64,000 nt of DNA from Leucobacter weissii (GCF_017565745.1 NZ_JAGDYM010000011.1:124001-188000); one strand, 5' to 3'; shown: positions 39,144 to 47,871, numbered from the stretch's first letter. The notes: generated by a model from the letters alone, not told the origin. Program-made: numbers and translations.

Positions 39144-41126
39144 CTAGCCGAGCGGCAGGGTCGCGCTCACGCGGAACCCGCCGGAGGCGGTGGCGCCCGA
39201 CTCGACGGAGCCGCCGAGCGCGGTCGCGCGCTCCCGCACGCCGGCGAGGCCGAGCCCCGCACCCGGGACCACCGGCTGCCCGTCGGGAGGATCCGCCGGG
39301 CCGTTCTCGACATCGAGGACGATCCGCTCACCGTCCTCCGTCACGACGACGCCGATCGCGGATCCGGGCGCGTGCCGCATCGCGTTGCTGAGGGCCTCCT
39401 GAACGATCCGGTAGGCGGTGAGTCCCGTCGCCGCCGGGATCGCCGACGCCTCCGCTCCCTCCGCATCGCGCCGTCGCGTCACGTCGAGGGAGATCCGGGC
39501 GCCCGAGCGCCGGGTCGCCTCGACGAGCGCGGGCAGATCGTCGAGCGTCGGGCGCGGCGCGAGCGGCGCCTCGCGGTCGTCGCCGGAGGAGCGCAGCAGG
39601 GCGAGCAGGCTCCGCATCTCGCCGAGGGCCTGCCGCGAGGAATCCGCGATCGACGCGAACTCCGTCTCGGCGGCCGGATCCAGGCCGTCGAGGCGGTAGC
39701 GCGCGGTCGTCGCCTGCACGCTGATCACCGACATGCTGTGCGCGACGACGTCGTGGAGCTCCTGGGCGATCCGGTTGCGCTCTTCGAGCTCGTGCCGCCG
39801 GGCGCTCAGCTCGGCGCTCGTGCGGCGCTCCTCGCGCAGCGCGCCCCGGCTCGCATGCAGCTGGCGCGTCACCACGGCGACGACCAGCACCCCGCCGGTC
39901 ACGGCGGAGGAGGTGCTGATGCTGCCCCACCCGCCGCCGTCGAGGCCGAACGGCAGGGCGGTGGCGGCGACCGCCGCCTGCGGCAGCAGCCAGCTCGCGA
40001 GCGCCCAGCCCCAACGGCGGCGCAGCCCGAGCAGCAGGATCAGCATCGCCTGCGCGATCAGCGTCATGACCGGCCAGGGCCAGGGCCATTCGGAGCCACC
40101 GGCGGTCGCCAGCGCCGTGGCGGTCGCGGCCGTCGTCAGCACCGCGATCCCGGCTGCGGGCCAGCGGACGGCGAGCAGGAGCGCGGCTGCGGGGGCGAGG
40201 GCGAGGATCATGGCGATGACGACGGGCACCCCGTACAGGGCGGCCAGCAGCGGCCAGGCGACCGCGACCGAGACGACAGCCCCCGCGGTCGTCGCGATCC
40301 AGGCCCAGCCGTCCCCGGTGACCGCGGGATCGGAGACCACCGCCTGCGGGGCGACGGGCTCGTTCGCGGCGGAGCGCACGGGATCGCGGCCCGGAGGCGA
40401 ACCCGCCGGGCCGGTCCCGTCGGGGACCTCGGCGCCGCGCTCCGTTCCGGCCGGAGCGGAGAGCCCGGACCCGCCGAGCGCGGTCGCGGTCGTCGCCGCG
40501 TCGAGCCGCGCGAGGCCGCGCAGCACCGCGGGCAGGGTCACCAGGAAGAGGCACCCCGCCACGAAGTTGAACCCTGCTTCCAGCAGGTGCGAATGGGCGA
40601 GCGCGTCGGGTGCCGCGCCCGCAGTGAGCCCCTCGAGGATCAGGCCGGCGAGGGTGAGATCGTCCTGCGGCAGGAAGACGCCCCAGATCACGTGCGTGAT
40701 GCCGCCCACCGCGACCCCCGTCCAGGTGACCGCCGTGACGAAGGTGAAGGTGCGCAGCGGGAACGCGACCAGCGTCTCGAAGGCGAGATCGAGCCAGCGC
40801 CGCGGGTCGATCATGGTGCGCAGGTGCCCCGCGAGGCCGGGGCGTGTCGCAGCGTACGCCGGAGTGGGCACGTCGACGCCGTAGGATCGCACGCGGGTGC
40901 GCGAGAGCTCGGCGAACACCGAGGCGAGGCGCAGCGCGACGGGCAGCAGCAGGGCGCCGACCCAGACGACGAGCGTGCCGAGCGACAGCGCGGTGAGCGG
41001 CACGAGCAGCACGAAGGCCAGCAGCGAGACGAAGAACCCGGGGAGCACGAACGCGTAGTCCCGGCCGATGCGCGAGATCGACCAGAGCGGGGCGTTCCGT
41101 CCGGGGGTCGAGGGGGTGGTCACCAT
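39144..41126 (-). CDS. NarL-type sensor histidine kinase with Sensor domain
   Basis: Kinase of 660 residues. An N-terminal membrane domain of the actinobacterial 'Sensor' type (RDYAFVLPGFFVSLLAFVLL, about residues 20-185) is followed by a Pro/Gly-rich linker, a second membrane block (about 275-420), HisKA_3 with ERNRIAQELHDVVAHSM (H458) and HATPase_c (IVQEALSNAMRHAPGS, GLGLAGVRERATALGG). ATG 41126 has AGGAG 8 bases upstream. Divergent from its regulator gene. Confidence 0.94.
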   Translation of the reverse strand: MVTTPSTPGRNAPLWSISRIGRDYAFVLPGFFVSLLAFVLLVPLTALSLGTLVVWVGALLLPVALRLASVFAELSRTRVRSYGVDVPTPAYAATRPGLAGHLRTMIDPRRWLDLAFETLVAFPLRTFTFVTAVTWTGVAVGGITHVIWGVFLPQDDLTLAGLILEGLTAGAAPDALAHSHLLEAGFNFVAGCLFLVTLPAVLRGLARLDAATTATALGGSGLSAPAGTERGAEVPDGTGPAGSPPGRDPVRSAANEPVAPQAVVSDPAVTGDGWAWIATTAGAVVSVAVAWPLLAALYGVPVVIAMILALAPAAALLLAVRWPAAGIAVLTTAATATALATAGGSEWPWPWPVMTLIAQAMLILLLGLRRRWGWALASWLLPQAAVAATALPFGLDGGGWGSISTSSAVTGGVLVVAVVTRQLHASRGALREERRTSAELSARRHELEERNRIAQELHDVVAHSMSVISVQATTARYRLDGLDPAAETEFASIADSSRQALGEMRSLLALLRSSGDDREAPLAPRPTLDDLPALVEATRRSGARISLDVTRRRDAEGAEASAIPAATGLTAYRIVQEALSNAMRHAPGSAIGVVVTEDGERIVLDVENGPADPPDGQPVVPGAGLGLAGVRERATALGGSVESGATASGGFRVSATLPLG

Positions 41127-41253
41127 GTCAGCTTCTCCTATTCCGCCGGACGACGCCATCCGGCGCCGTCGCGGCCGCGTGCGGGCGGCGGTGCGGCCGG
41201 CCGCTGTCCGGCGCCGGCCGCGCCACGGATCACGCTAGGCCCGGGTCCACCCC

Positions 41254-41286
41254 TCACGCGTCACTCCACGGGGTGATCGCGCGTGA
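41254..41286. promoter_or_regulatory. Palindromic site in the divergent kinase/regulator promoter
   Basis: TCACGCG (41254-41260) is inverted as CGCGTGA (41280-41286), and inside TCAC (41261-41264) is inverted as GTGA (41273-41276). A site of this kind, midway between divergent genes, suits the dimeric NarL-type regulator encoded next to it. TAGCGT on the minus strand (41232-41237) is a possible -10 of the kinase gene. Confidence 0.4.
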
Positions 41287-41321
41287 TACGGGAGAGGGAT
41301 CCCGGATCGTTCTTCGCTCGC

Positions 41322-41327
41322 TATCAT
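41322..41327 (+). promoter_or_regulatory. -10 element giving a leaderless regulator message
   Basis: TATCAT ends 7 bases before the ATG of the response-regulator gene, so transcription would start at the A of the start codon. No Shine-Dalgarno is present, which fits. No clear -35 is seen. Confidence 0.5.
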
Positions 41328-41334
41328 CGGCTCT

Positions 41335-42036
41335 ATGGCGTCATCCGAGACCGACGGGCCACCAGCGACCGGGCCTGTGATCAGGGTCGCGATCATCGAC
41401 GATCAGGCGATGGTGCGCCAGGGCTTCGGCGCGCTCCTGGACGCTCAGGGCGATCTCTCGGTCGTGGGCAGCGCGGCGGACGGCGACGAGGCCGTCGCGC
41501 TCGTGCGCCGGACGCGGCCCGACGTCGTGCTCATGGACATCCGCATGCCCCGGATGAACGGACTCGACGCGACGCGGGCGATCCTCGGCATGCCGGGGCT
41601 CGAACACCCCAGGGTCATCATGCTCACGACGTTCGACGCGGATGAGTACGTGTTCTCCGCACTGCAGGCCGGAGCGAGCGGGTTCCTGCTCAAAGACGCG
41701 ACCGCCGAGGATCTCGTGGCGGCGGTCCGCATCGTCGCCGGGGGCGACGCGCTGCTGGCCCCGTCGATCACGAGCCGGCTCATCGCGGACTACGTCGCCC
41801 GCCCGCCCGCGCACGCCCGATCCGCGACGCTGGCGCCGCTCACGGAGCGCGAGCTCGACGTCATGCGGCTGGTGGCCGGCGGGAGTTCGAACGCCGAGAT
41901 CGCGCAGCAGCTCTTTCTCTCCGAGCAGACGGTGAAGACGCATGTCTCGCGCATCCTCGGCAAGCTCGGTCTGCGCGACCGGACTCAGATGGTGATCGCG
42001 GCCTACGAGTCCGGGCTCGTCGGCATCGGGCGCTGA
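41335..42036 (+). CDS. NarL/FixJ-type response regulator
   Basis: Regulator of 233 residues. Receiver domain with DDQAMVRQGF, D68 in VVLMDIRMPRMNG and K in FLLKDATAEDL; C-terminal LuxR-type helix-turn-helix (LTERELDVMRLVAGGSSNAE, QTVKTHVSRILGKLGLRDR). Partner of the divergent kinase. Likely leaderless. Confidence 0.96.
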   Translation: MASSETDGPPATGPVIRVAIIDDQAMVRQGFGALLDAQGDLSVVGSAADGDEAVALVRRTRPDVVLMDIRMPRMNGLDATRAILGMPGLEHPRVIMLTTFDADEYVFSALQAGASGFLLKDATAEDLVAAVRIVAGGDALLAPSITSRLIADYVARPPAHARSATLAPLTERELDVMRLVAGGSSNAEIAQQLFLSEQTVKTHVSRILGKLGLRDRTQMVIAAYESGLVGIGR

Positions 42037-42049
42037 ACGGCGGACGGGG

Positions 42050-42691
42050 TCAGCCCGGCGGACCGAACGCGGTGGCCGAGGCGATCAGATTGCTCCGCGG
42101 CGGGCGGGCGCCGTCTCTGACGGCCGCGATCCAGGCGTCCGCCTCGGTGACCGCGGCGAAGTTCGACTGCAGCAGCACCATCAGCGTCCGGTGCAGATGC
42201 TCGGCCGAGACGCTTCCCGCCTCGTTGGAGAGGTGGACGGCGCCGCTCGCGTCCGACACGACCTCGATGTCGAGCCCCAGCGGGGCCGCGGCGGCGGCCG
42301 TCGCGAGGAGGCAGTTGTTGGTCATGTAGCCCACCAGCGTGAGGGTGTCGATGCCGAGCGCGCGGCTCCAATCGAGGAGTTCGGTGCCGTCGAAGGCGCT
42401 CGCGAAGCGCTTCGACACCCGCTTCCACTCCGGCCGGAGTCGTCGCGCGAGCTCCGGGTGCAGTTCGTGGCCGGGGGATCCCAGGGCGAACGCCGGTGCG
42501 CCGACCGGGTTCTCGTGCTGGATCACCGCGACCGGCATCCCGGCGGCGTCCGCAGCCCCGAGGAGATCGATGATCCGGGCGAGGCTCTGCTCGCGGGGCG
42601 GGTACTGGATCCCGAGCCGCCCCGAGAAATACTCCTGCTGGACATCCACGACGACGAGGGCGCGGCGCGCGGGGCGGGGCGCGCTGCTCAT
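42050..42691 (-). CDS. Isochorismatase-family cysteine hydrolase
   Basis: Hydrolase of 213 residues. The triad is visible: Asp in LVVVDVQQEYF, Lys in PEWKRVSKRFASAF and Cys in VGYMTNNCLLAT. Members hydrolyse isochorismate, nicotinamide, ureido or similar C-N/C-O bonds; this type is not assigned to one substrate. ATG overlaps the HxlR stop by 4 bases, so the two form one transcript. Confidence 0.92.
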   Translation of the reverse strand: MSSAPRPARRALVVVDVQQEYFSGRLGIQYPPREQSLARIIDLLGAADAAGMPVAVIQHENPVGAPAFALGSPGHELHPELARRLRPEWKRVSKRFASAFDGTELLDWSRALGIDTLTLVGYMTNNCLLATAAAAAPLGLDIEVVSDASGAVHLSNEAGSVSAEHLHRTLMVLLQSNFAAVTEADAWIAAVRDGARPPRSNLIASATAFGPPG

Positions 42692-43050
42692 GGGGAGACC
42701 GTCCCGCGCTCGCGCGCCGGGGAGGCCTCGAGATGCTCCGAGGCCCAGGCTCCGAGCTGCTCGAGCACCGGCAGCAGCTGCGCGCCGCCCGGCGTGAGCG
42801 CGTAGGAGACGGCCACCGGCGGCCCCGGATCCACGCTGCGGGAGACGAGCACGGCCTCGGCGAGCTCGGTGAGGCGATCCGAGAGGACCGCATCGCTGAT
42901 GCCGGAGACGGAGCGACGCAGCGCCGCGAAGGAGAGGGGGCCGCCTCCGAGGGCGTCGATGATCATGCCGTTCCAGCGCTTGCCGAGGATCGTGAAGGCG
43001 AGACCGACGGCGGCATCGCACTCGTGCCTCTCGCGGTCATCGGCTTCCAT
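42688..43050 (-). CDS. HxlR-family transcriptional regulator
   Basis: Winged-helix regulator of 120 residues. FTILGKRWNGMIIDALGGG and SDAVLSDRLTELAEAVLVSR are the HxlR signature. A Cys near the N-terminus (HECDAAVG) matches the position used for redox or electrophile sensing in YodB/HypR-type members. Divergent from the reductase gene; likely represses it and itself. Confidence 0.92.
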   Translation of the reverse strand: MEADDRERHECDAAVGLAFTILGKRWNGMIIDALGGGPLSFAALRRSVSGISDAVLSDRLTELAEAVLVSRSVDPGPPVAVSYALTPGGAQLLPVLEQLGAWASEHLEASPARERGTVSP

Positions 43051-43080
43051 GTCTCGATCCTATCGTGCTACACTCTCGAT

Positions 43081-43111
43081 AGTCGCTAATAATTTACTAG
43101 TGACTTATACT
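43081..43111 (+). promoter_or_regulatory. HxlR operator and reductase promoter
   Basis: AGTCGCTA (43081-43088) is inverted as TAGTGACT (43098-43105) with one mismatch and a 9-base spacer. TATACT (43106-43111) directly behind it is a good -10, so a bound repressor would cover the -35 and spacer. GGAG precedes the GTG of the reductase gene. Confidence 0.6.
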
Positions 43112-43128
43112 TTCAGATCGGAGTTCTC

Positions 43129-43788
43129 GTGACACTGTTCCGCCTCGACGCCAGCATCCTCCCCGCGACGTCGGCCAGCCGCGCGCTCGCCGACCTCGTC
43201 GAAGCGCAGTGGACGGCCGCCCACCCGGATTCGACGGTGACGCGTCGCGACCTCGCCGCGGACCCGATCCCGGCCACCGCCTGGCAGAACGCGGTGATCG
43301 GCGGACTCGCCGAGGAGGCGGATCGCAGCGATGCGCAGCGCGAGGCGCTCGCACTCGCCACGGCGCTCGCCGACGAGCTCGTCGATGCCGATGCGCTGCT
43401 GTTCGCCGTGCCGCTCTACAACTTCGGGGTCTCGCAGCACTTCAAGACCTGGTTCGATCTCGCCTACACGGACGCGCGCATCAACCCCGAGGGGACCGCG
43501 CTGCAGGGCAAGCCGGCCACGCTCGTCACGGTGCTCGGCGGCAACTACGATCCGGGCACGCCCAAGGAGGGCTGGGACCATTCGACCGGTTGGCTGCGCC
43601 GGGTGCTCGAGGACGTCTGGGGTCTCGACCTCCGCGTGGTGCAGCGCCCGTTCACGCTGGTCGGCGTCAATCCAGCGCTCGACCCGTTCACCGAGCTGGC
43701 CGCCGGACTCAAGGCGAACGCCGAGGCGGACGCTCAGCGCTCCGGGCGCGAGCTGGCCGAGCTGCGCGGGGGCACGGCCGCAGCCTGA
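43129..43788 (+). CDS. FMN-dependent NADH-azoreductase-like quinone reductase
   Basis: Flavodoxin-fold protein of 219 residues. FAVPLYNFGVSQHFKTWFD is the AzoR/AcpD-type motif, and VLGGNYDPGTP the second flavin loop. Such enzymes reduce quinones, azo dyes and free flavin with NAD(P)H and are often controlled by HxlR-family sensors of electrophiles. GTG start at 43129. Confidence 0.9.
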   Translation: MTLFRLDASILPATSASRALADLVEAQWTAAHPDSTVTRRDLAADPIPATAWQNAVIGGLAEEADRSDAQREALALATALADELVDADALLFAVPLYNFGVSQHFKTWFDLAYTDARINPEGTALQGKPATLVTVLGGNYDPGTPKEGWDHSTGWLRRVLEDVWGLDLRVVQRPFTLVGVNPALDPFTELAAGLKANAEADAQRSGRELAELRGGTAAA

Positions 43789-43831
43789 GCGGCGACCTCT
43801 TCCCACGGCGGACCCCCGGGCAGCCGGTCGC

Positions 43832-45172
43832 TCAGGAATCCCAGATCGGCCCGAACGCCGGCACCCCTCGCCGCTCGAACTCGCCGACGACCCGGCTGGT
43901 GACCGGGCGGTTCGATACGCAGATCACCGCGTCCGCGCCGGACTCCACATACGCGTCGTGGGAGAGCGCGAAGACGTCGGGCTTGCCCTGCTCGGACGTG
44001 TTCCAGATCACCGCCGCGGGCTGCGCCGCCATCACCTCGTCGACCAGATCGTCGCCGTAGGTCGTCCGCGGATCCTTCGTGACCCACACCAGTCGGGCGC
44101 CCTGCGTATCGGTCAGCAGATGCCCGAGGGCGGGACCGATTCCGCTTCCCGTGGTCACGTAGAGCACCCGGTTGAAGAGGCGCTTGGCATTCGCGACGCC
44201 CGCGGTCGGAAGGCCGCGCACCCAGATGCGCGAGGGCGGGTCGTCGATGAAGCGGGAGGTCCAGTCGCCCGCGCGCGAGACGACCATCCGATAGCCCGAT
44301 TCTCCGGCCGGTGCGGGCACGCAGGCGAAGGGATGCCAGCCGAACAAGGGATTCCTGCTGATCGCGCGGGTGGTTCCGACCGGGGGCACCACGCCGTAGT
44401 CCAGGCGCACCACCGCCGCATGACTCGAGGGGCGTTCCACCGTGATCGGTACCCGGCGCAGGAGCAGCCACGGCCAGATCGCGAACACGGTCGAGACCGC
44501 GAGCATCCAGAACACCGGAGAGGCGAGCAGCGCCTCCCAGAAGGTGCGCGCGGGCGTCTGCAGGTGCGCCAGGACGAGCGCGTTGCCCCAGGCCAGCAGG
44601 AGCACGGTCCAGGTTCCGAAGCGGTGCGAGGCCTCGAACAGGTTGTGATGGCGGGTCCGGAGGCCCGGCGCCGCGAGCACGCAGATCGCGAGGAGCATGA
44701 GCACGACGAGGATCGCGATCGCCACGGAGACGTCGTCGTAGCCGGCCTCCCCATCTGCCCAGGCCGGTGCGAGCAGCACGACGTAGACGAGGTACCAGGC
44801 GGTGCCCGCGATCGCTCCGCCGACATGCAGCCCGCCGACGTGGTAGTACTGCGCGAGCCTCCAGCGCAGTCGCAGCGGCCAGGAGGTGGGAGCCCGCGTC
44901 GCCAGCCAGGAGAGGAAGTTCACCATCCAGTGCTGCCGGGGCAGGATCGCGAAGAGGAGGTTGAACTGGGAGATCGCGGCGATCACCTGCAGATTGCGTG
45001 CGTGCGGCTGCCACCATCCTGCGAAGGCGCCCCACGCGAAGACCGCCGCGTTCACCAGGAGCACACCCGCCAGCAGCACGGCGTAGAGCATGACGCGCGC
45101 CCGCCCGCGCTTCGCGTCCTCCGCCGTCTCTGTCGTCGATGACCTCGCCGTCTGCCCCCCAGTCGGATTCAT
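43832..45172 (-). CDS. TmpA-like membrane flavoprotein (ferric reductase-like)
   Basis: Protein of 446 residues. The first 270 hold about six membrane helices with several His (ARNLQVIAAISQFNLLFAIL, QYYHVGGLHVGGAIAGTAWY, HHNLFEASHRFGTW). The C-terminal part looks like a ferredoxin-reductase module: RMVVSRAGDWTSRFIDD for flavin and RVLYVTTGSGIGPALGHLL for the nicotinamide. The whole resembles fungal TmpA-type proteins rather than classical FRE. ATG 45172 is chosen; a longer reading lacks support. The likely role is transmembrane electron transfer. Confidence 0.75.
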   Translation of the reverse strand: MNPTGGQTARSSTTETAEDAKRGRARVMLYAVLLAGVLLVNAAVFAWGAFAGWWQPHARNLQVIAAISQFNLLFAILPRQHWMVNFLSWLATRAPTSWPLRLRWRLAQYYHVGGLHVGGAIAGTAWYLVYVVLLAPAWADGEAGYDDVSVAIAILVVLMLLAICVLAAPGLRTRHHNLFEASHRFGTWTVLLLAWGNALVLAHLQTPARTFWEALLASPVFWMLAVSTVFAIWPWLLLRRVPITVERPSSHAAVVRLDYGVVPPVGTTRAISRNPLFGWHPFACVPAPAGESGYRMVVSRAGDWTSRFIDDPPSRIWVRGLPTAGVANAKRLFNRVLYVTTGSGIGPALGHLLTDTQGARLVWVTKDPRTTYGDDLVDEVMAAQPAAVIWNTSEQGKPDVFALSHDAYVESGADAVICVSNRPVTSRVVGEFERRGVPAFGPIWDS

Positions 45173-45254
45173 GCCTTCATTTTCGCGGGCGGGGACGGAG
45201 TGCACAATTCGACGCGCGCAGCCGAGTGCGCGGGGCTTCGTCCCGGGGCATCTC

Positions 45255-46070
45255 CTACGGGGCCTGGGGGCCGGAACCACCGCGGCTTCTGCCGCGTCGG
45301 TGGCGCCTCCGCCGCGGCTTCGTCGGCGTCTCCTGCTCGTCGGGCTGGGGCTGCGGCAGGGCGATCGGCACGGTGAGCATCCCCGTGTGCAGCGCCTGGT
45401 CGATCGCCTCCTCGACCTGGCGCTGCTTGCGGAGCCTGATCCTGCTCAGCGCGCGCTGCTCCGGCAGGCTCCAGCCGAATCGCACCGCCAGCAGACGCAG
45501 CAGCGTCGTCACGGCGACGCAGACGCCGCCGGCGACCATCACCGGAACGTCGAACGCCAGGAGCACCGCGAGCACCGTCACGCCGAGCAGCGCCGCCACC
45601 GCGTACAGCGACCCCACGTGCATCAGCGCGATGGGGATGTTGAGGATCACGTCGCGCAGCACGCCGCCGCCCACGGCCGAGACCACGCCGATGAACAGCG
45701 CCGGTGCGATCGGCAGCCCGAACGCGAGCGCCTTGGTCGTGCCGATCGCGCCGAACAGGCCCAGGCTGAGCGCATCGAACAGCGTGATGACGGGGTCCGC
45801 CTTGCGCAGGAGACGCTGCAGGAGCATGCCGATGAATGCCGCCCCGGTGGCGACGATCAGATAGAGGTCGCTCGAGAACGCCGCGGGGGAGACGCCGAGC
45901 AGGATGTCGCGGAGGAAGCCGCCGCCGATGCCCGAGGCGATGCCGATGATGGCGACGCCGAGCAGGTCGATCCGCTTGAACCCGGCCGCGAAGAGGGCGC
46001 CCTGCAGGCTGCCGACTCCCACCGCCACGAGGTCGACGGCGATCGGCATCTCGAAGGTCTCTACGGGCAC
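45255..46070 (-). CDS. TRIC-type cation channel family protein (UPF0126/YicG)
   Basis: Membrane protein of 271 residues with seven helices in two repeats. The paired motifs GIASGIGGGFLRDILLG and VSAVGGGVLRDVILN are diagnostic for bacterial TRIC channels (potassium). The C-terminal 40 residues are Pro, then Arg-rich and cytosolic. The start is uncertain: GTG 46070 or ATG 46049 (MPIAVDLVAVGV). Confidence 0.9.
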   Translation of the reverse strand: MPVETFEMPIAVDLVAVGVGSLQGALFAAGFKRIDLLGVAIIGIASGIGGGFLRDILLGVSPAAFSSDLYLIVATGAAFIGMLLQRLLRKADPVITLFDALSLGLFGAIGTTKALAFGLPIAPALFIGVVSAVGGGVLRDVILNIPIALMHVGSLYAVAALLGVTVLAVLLAFDVPVMVAGGVCVAVTTLLRLLAVRFGWSLPEQRALSRIRLRKQRQVEEAIDQALHTGMLTVPIALPQPQPDEQETPTKPRRRRHRRGRSRGGSGPQAP

Positions 46071-46116
46071 CCCTCTATTCTGCCCCGTGCGGCAGGCGGA
46101 GGGCGCCGAGACCCGA

Positions 46117-46311
46117 TCAATCCGCGGCGGGCTCGTTCGCCTCCGGGGAGCGATCCGCCGTCGCCGGTCCGTCGGCGGTCGCTCCTCCCTCATCCACCCA
46201 GTCGGAGCCGAGGCGGTCGTCGTGGGCGGGATCGCTCGTCACGTCCTCGTCGGCATCCGCGGCGCGGTCGTCCGCGGAGGGACGCCTTGCCGCCGGCTGT
46301 GGGGCGGTCAT
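46117..46311 (-). CDS. Small acidic disordered protein coupled to the GlsB-like gene
   Basis: Protein of 64 residues, rich in Asp, Ala and Glu (ADDRAADADEDVTSDPAHDD) and without hydrophobic stretches. No family recognised. Its ATG overlaps the stop of the GlsB-like gene in ATGA, the same coupling as for real gene pairs here, which supports it as a gene. Confidence 0.6.
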   Translation of the reverse strand: MTAPQPAARRPSADDRAADADEDVTSDPAHDDRLGSDWVDEGGATADGPATADRSPEANEPAAD

Positions 46312-46577
46312 TCCGCGCGCTTCCGGCCACCGACCAGCACGCCGTAGACCAGCAGCACGAGGACGGATCCGCCGATCGCCAGCAGCCAGGACTCAAGCGA
46401 CCAGAAACGGTCGAGATCCGCGTTGAAGAGCAGCGAACCGAGCCAGCCGCCCACGATCGCGCCCACCACGCCGAGGATCAGCGTGGCGATCCAACCCCCT
46501 CCCTGCCGTCCGGGCAGAATCGCCTTGGCGATGGCACCGGCGATGAGGCCGAGTAACAGAAATGCGAGAAAACCCAT
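46308..46577 (-). CDS. GlsB/YeaQ/YmgE family membrane protein
   Basis: Protein of 89 residues with three helices. MGFLAFLLLGLIAGAIAKAI and GGGWIATLILGVVGAIVGGW are the family signature (transglycosylase-associated, stress-induced). GAAGGAGCAAGAC precedes the ATG. It heads a two-gene unit. Confidence 0.93.
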   Translation of the reverse strand: MGFLAFLLLGLIAGAIAKAILPGRQGGGWIATLILGVVGAIVGGWLGSLLFNADLDRFWSLESWLLAIGGSVLVLLVYGVLVGGRKRAE

Positions 46578-46690
46578 GGTCTTGCTCCTTCATCGATCGG
46601 ACGACTCCCGGGAGGCCCCGGGCGCTCATCTCAACGCTAGGCGTCGCACCGCGGAGCTTCCAGGGGCTTGCGTACGGCGCCGCGCATGCG

Positions 46691-47164
46691 TTAGGGGGAG
46701 GGGCGGCGCGACCCGCCCGCCGTGTCCCGCCCGGCGTCGAAGAAGGTGCGATAGCGGTCCTCGGCCTCCGCGATCAGTTCGTCGGAGAGCCCGGCCACGG
46801 GCAGGACGTTCGCGAGCAGCGGCTCGCCATCCGGGCCTCGGCCGACGAACTGGCCGGTCAGCACCCAGGCGATGCGGTCGGGCTCGCGATCGGCGAGCTG
46901 CCGGTATCCGCGGAGCTGCCGCGCCAGCCAATCCGCGACGGGGCGGTGCCACCAGTCCTCCGGGTCCAGCGGATCCGCCGAGAGGCCGGGCAGCTCGAGC
47001 CCGCTTTCGAGATCGACGTTCGGGCCGCTCGCATCGACGAAAGGCCCTGGGGAGTGGCGCACGTGCAGCCCGGGAAAGCGTCGCACGGCGGTCTCCAGTT
47101 CGTACATGGTGCGCAGGATCCCGAGCTCGAATTCGTCCTGCTCTTCATCGCGTCCACGGTGCAT
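46691..47164 (-). CDS. DUF6098 family protein
   Basis: Cytosolic protein of 157 residues. GLHVRHSPGPFVDAS, LESGLELPGLSADPL and RIAWVLTGQFVGRGPDGEPL are characteristic of DUF6098, a small actinobacterial family of unknown function. ATG 47164 follows GAGAGGAAG. No partner gene is evident. Confidence 0.8.
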   Translation of the reverse strand: MHRGRDEEQDEFELGILRTMYELETAVRRFPGLHVRHSPGPFVDASGPNVDLESGLELPGLSADPLDPEDWWHRPVADWLARQLRGYRQLADREPDRIAWVLTGQFVGRGPDGEPLLANVLPVAGLSDELIAEAEDRYRTFFDAGRDTAGGSRRPSP

Positions 47165-47479
47165 TCCGCTTCCTCTCCCATCACTGATTCGACCTGCCGG
47201 TGGTCGAGCCGCAGTCCACTGCTCCGTGAGGCTATCCTCTCCGGGATCGTATGACCGCGCCGCGATGCACGGGAGCCCCTTGCAGAACACGTCGCTCTGT
47301 GCGATCGGCACGACGGGCGCGGTCCGCGGAGGAGCGTACCCGCCGGCCCCGCGGATGTCGAGGGCCTCGCCGCTGTTCAGACGGCGGCCTACGCTGCCGC
47401 TGAGCGCGCTGCCGTCGAAACCGAGAGGAGACGGGGAGGTCGCGCCGTCCCGCTGTCGAAACCGAGGAGTGTGAACATC
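47165..47479. other. Divergent intergenic region with a 12-base direct repeat
   Basis: No gene is seen. GTCGAAACCGAG occurs at 47414-47425 and again at 47455-47466, each followed by GGAG; the second copy supplies the ribosome-binding region of the next gene. A stem-forming sequence was not found. TAGCCT on the minus strand (about 47231-47236) may be the -10 of the DUF6098 gene. Confidence 0.4.
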
Positions 47480-47737
47480 GTGCCGAATCCCCGGCTGAAG
47501 GATCCCGAACTGTACGACCGTCTCCGCGAGGAGGGCGCCTCGCAGGAGAAGGCCGCCCGGATCTCGAACGCCGCCGCGAAGGACGGGCGCGCCGCGCTCG
47601 GCCGCCGCGGCGGCCGAGCCGACGACTACGAGGACCGTACCGTGGCGGAATTGCGCGGCCGCGCCAAAGAACTCGGATTGACCGGATACTCGAAGCTGCG
47701 CAAGGCCGAGCTCATCGACAGGATCCGGAACCACTGA
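47480..47737 (+). CDS. Small DUF7218/Rho N-terminal (SAP-like) protein
   Basis: Protein of 85 residues. NPRLKDPELYDRLREEGASQ and EKAARISNAAAKDGRAALGR are typical of the actinobacterial plasmid-stabilisation/DUF7218 type, and the C-terminus RTVAELRGRAKELGLTGYSK is a Rho_N-like nucleic-acid-binding helix-extended-helix. GTG 47480 gives the family start (usually MPNP); GTG 47471 is three codons earlier. Probably binds DNA or RNA. Confidence 0.8.
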   Translation: MPNPRLKDPELYDRLREEGASQEKAARISNAAAKDGRAALGRRGGRADDYEDRTVAELRGRAKELGLTGYSKLRKAELIDRIRNH

Positions 47738-47871
47738 GGCGGCCGCGCCCCGGCCGCGCGTCCGTTAACACGATCCGGAGCCTCGGGCCACCCCCTTTTC
47801 CCGAGCGGAGCCGCCTGGGAGCGTGGGAGTGGACCGGACGAGAACCGAACAGGCGGAAAGGACTCGAGACG

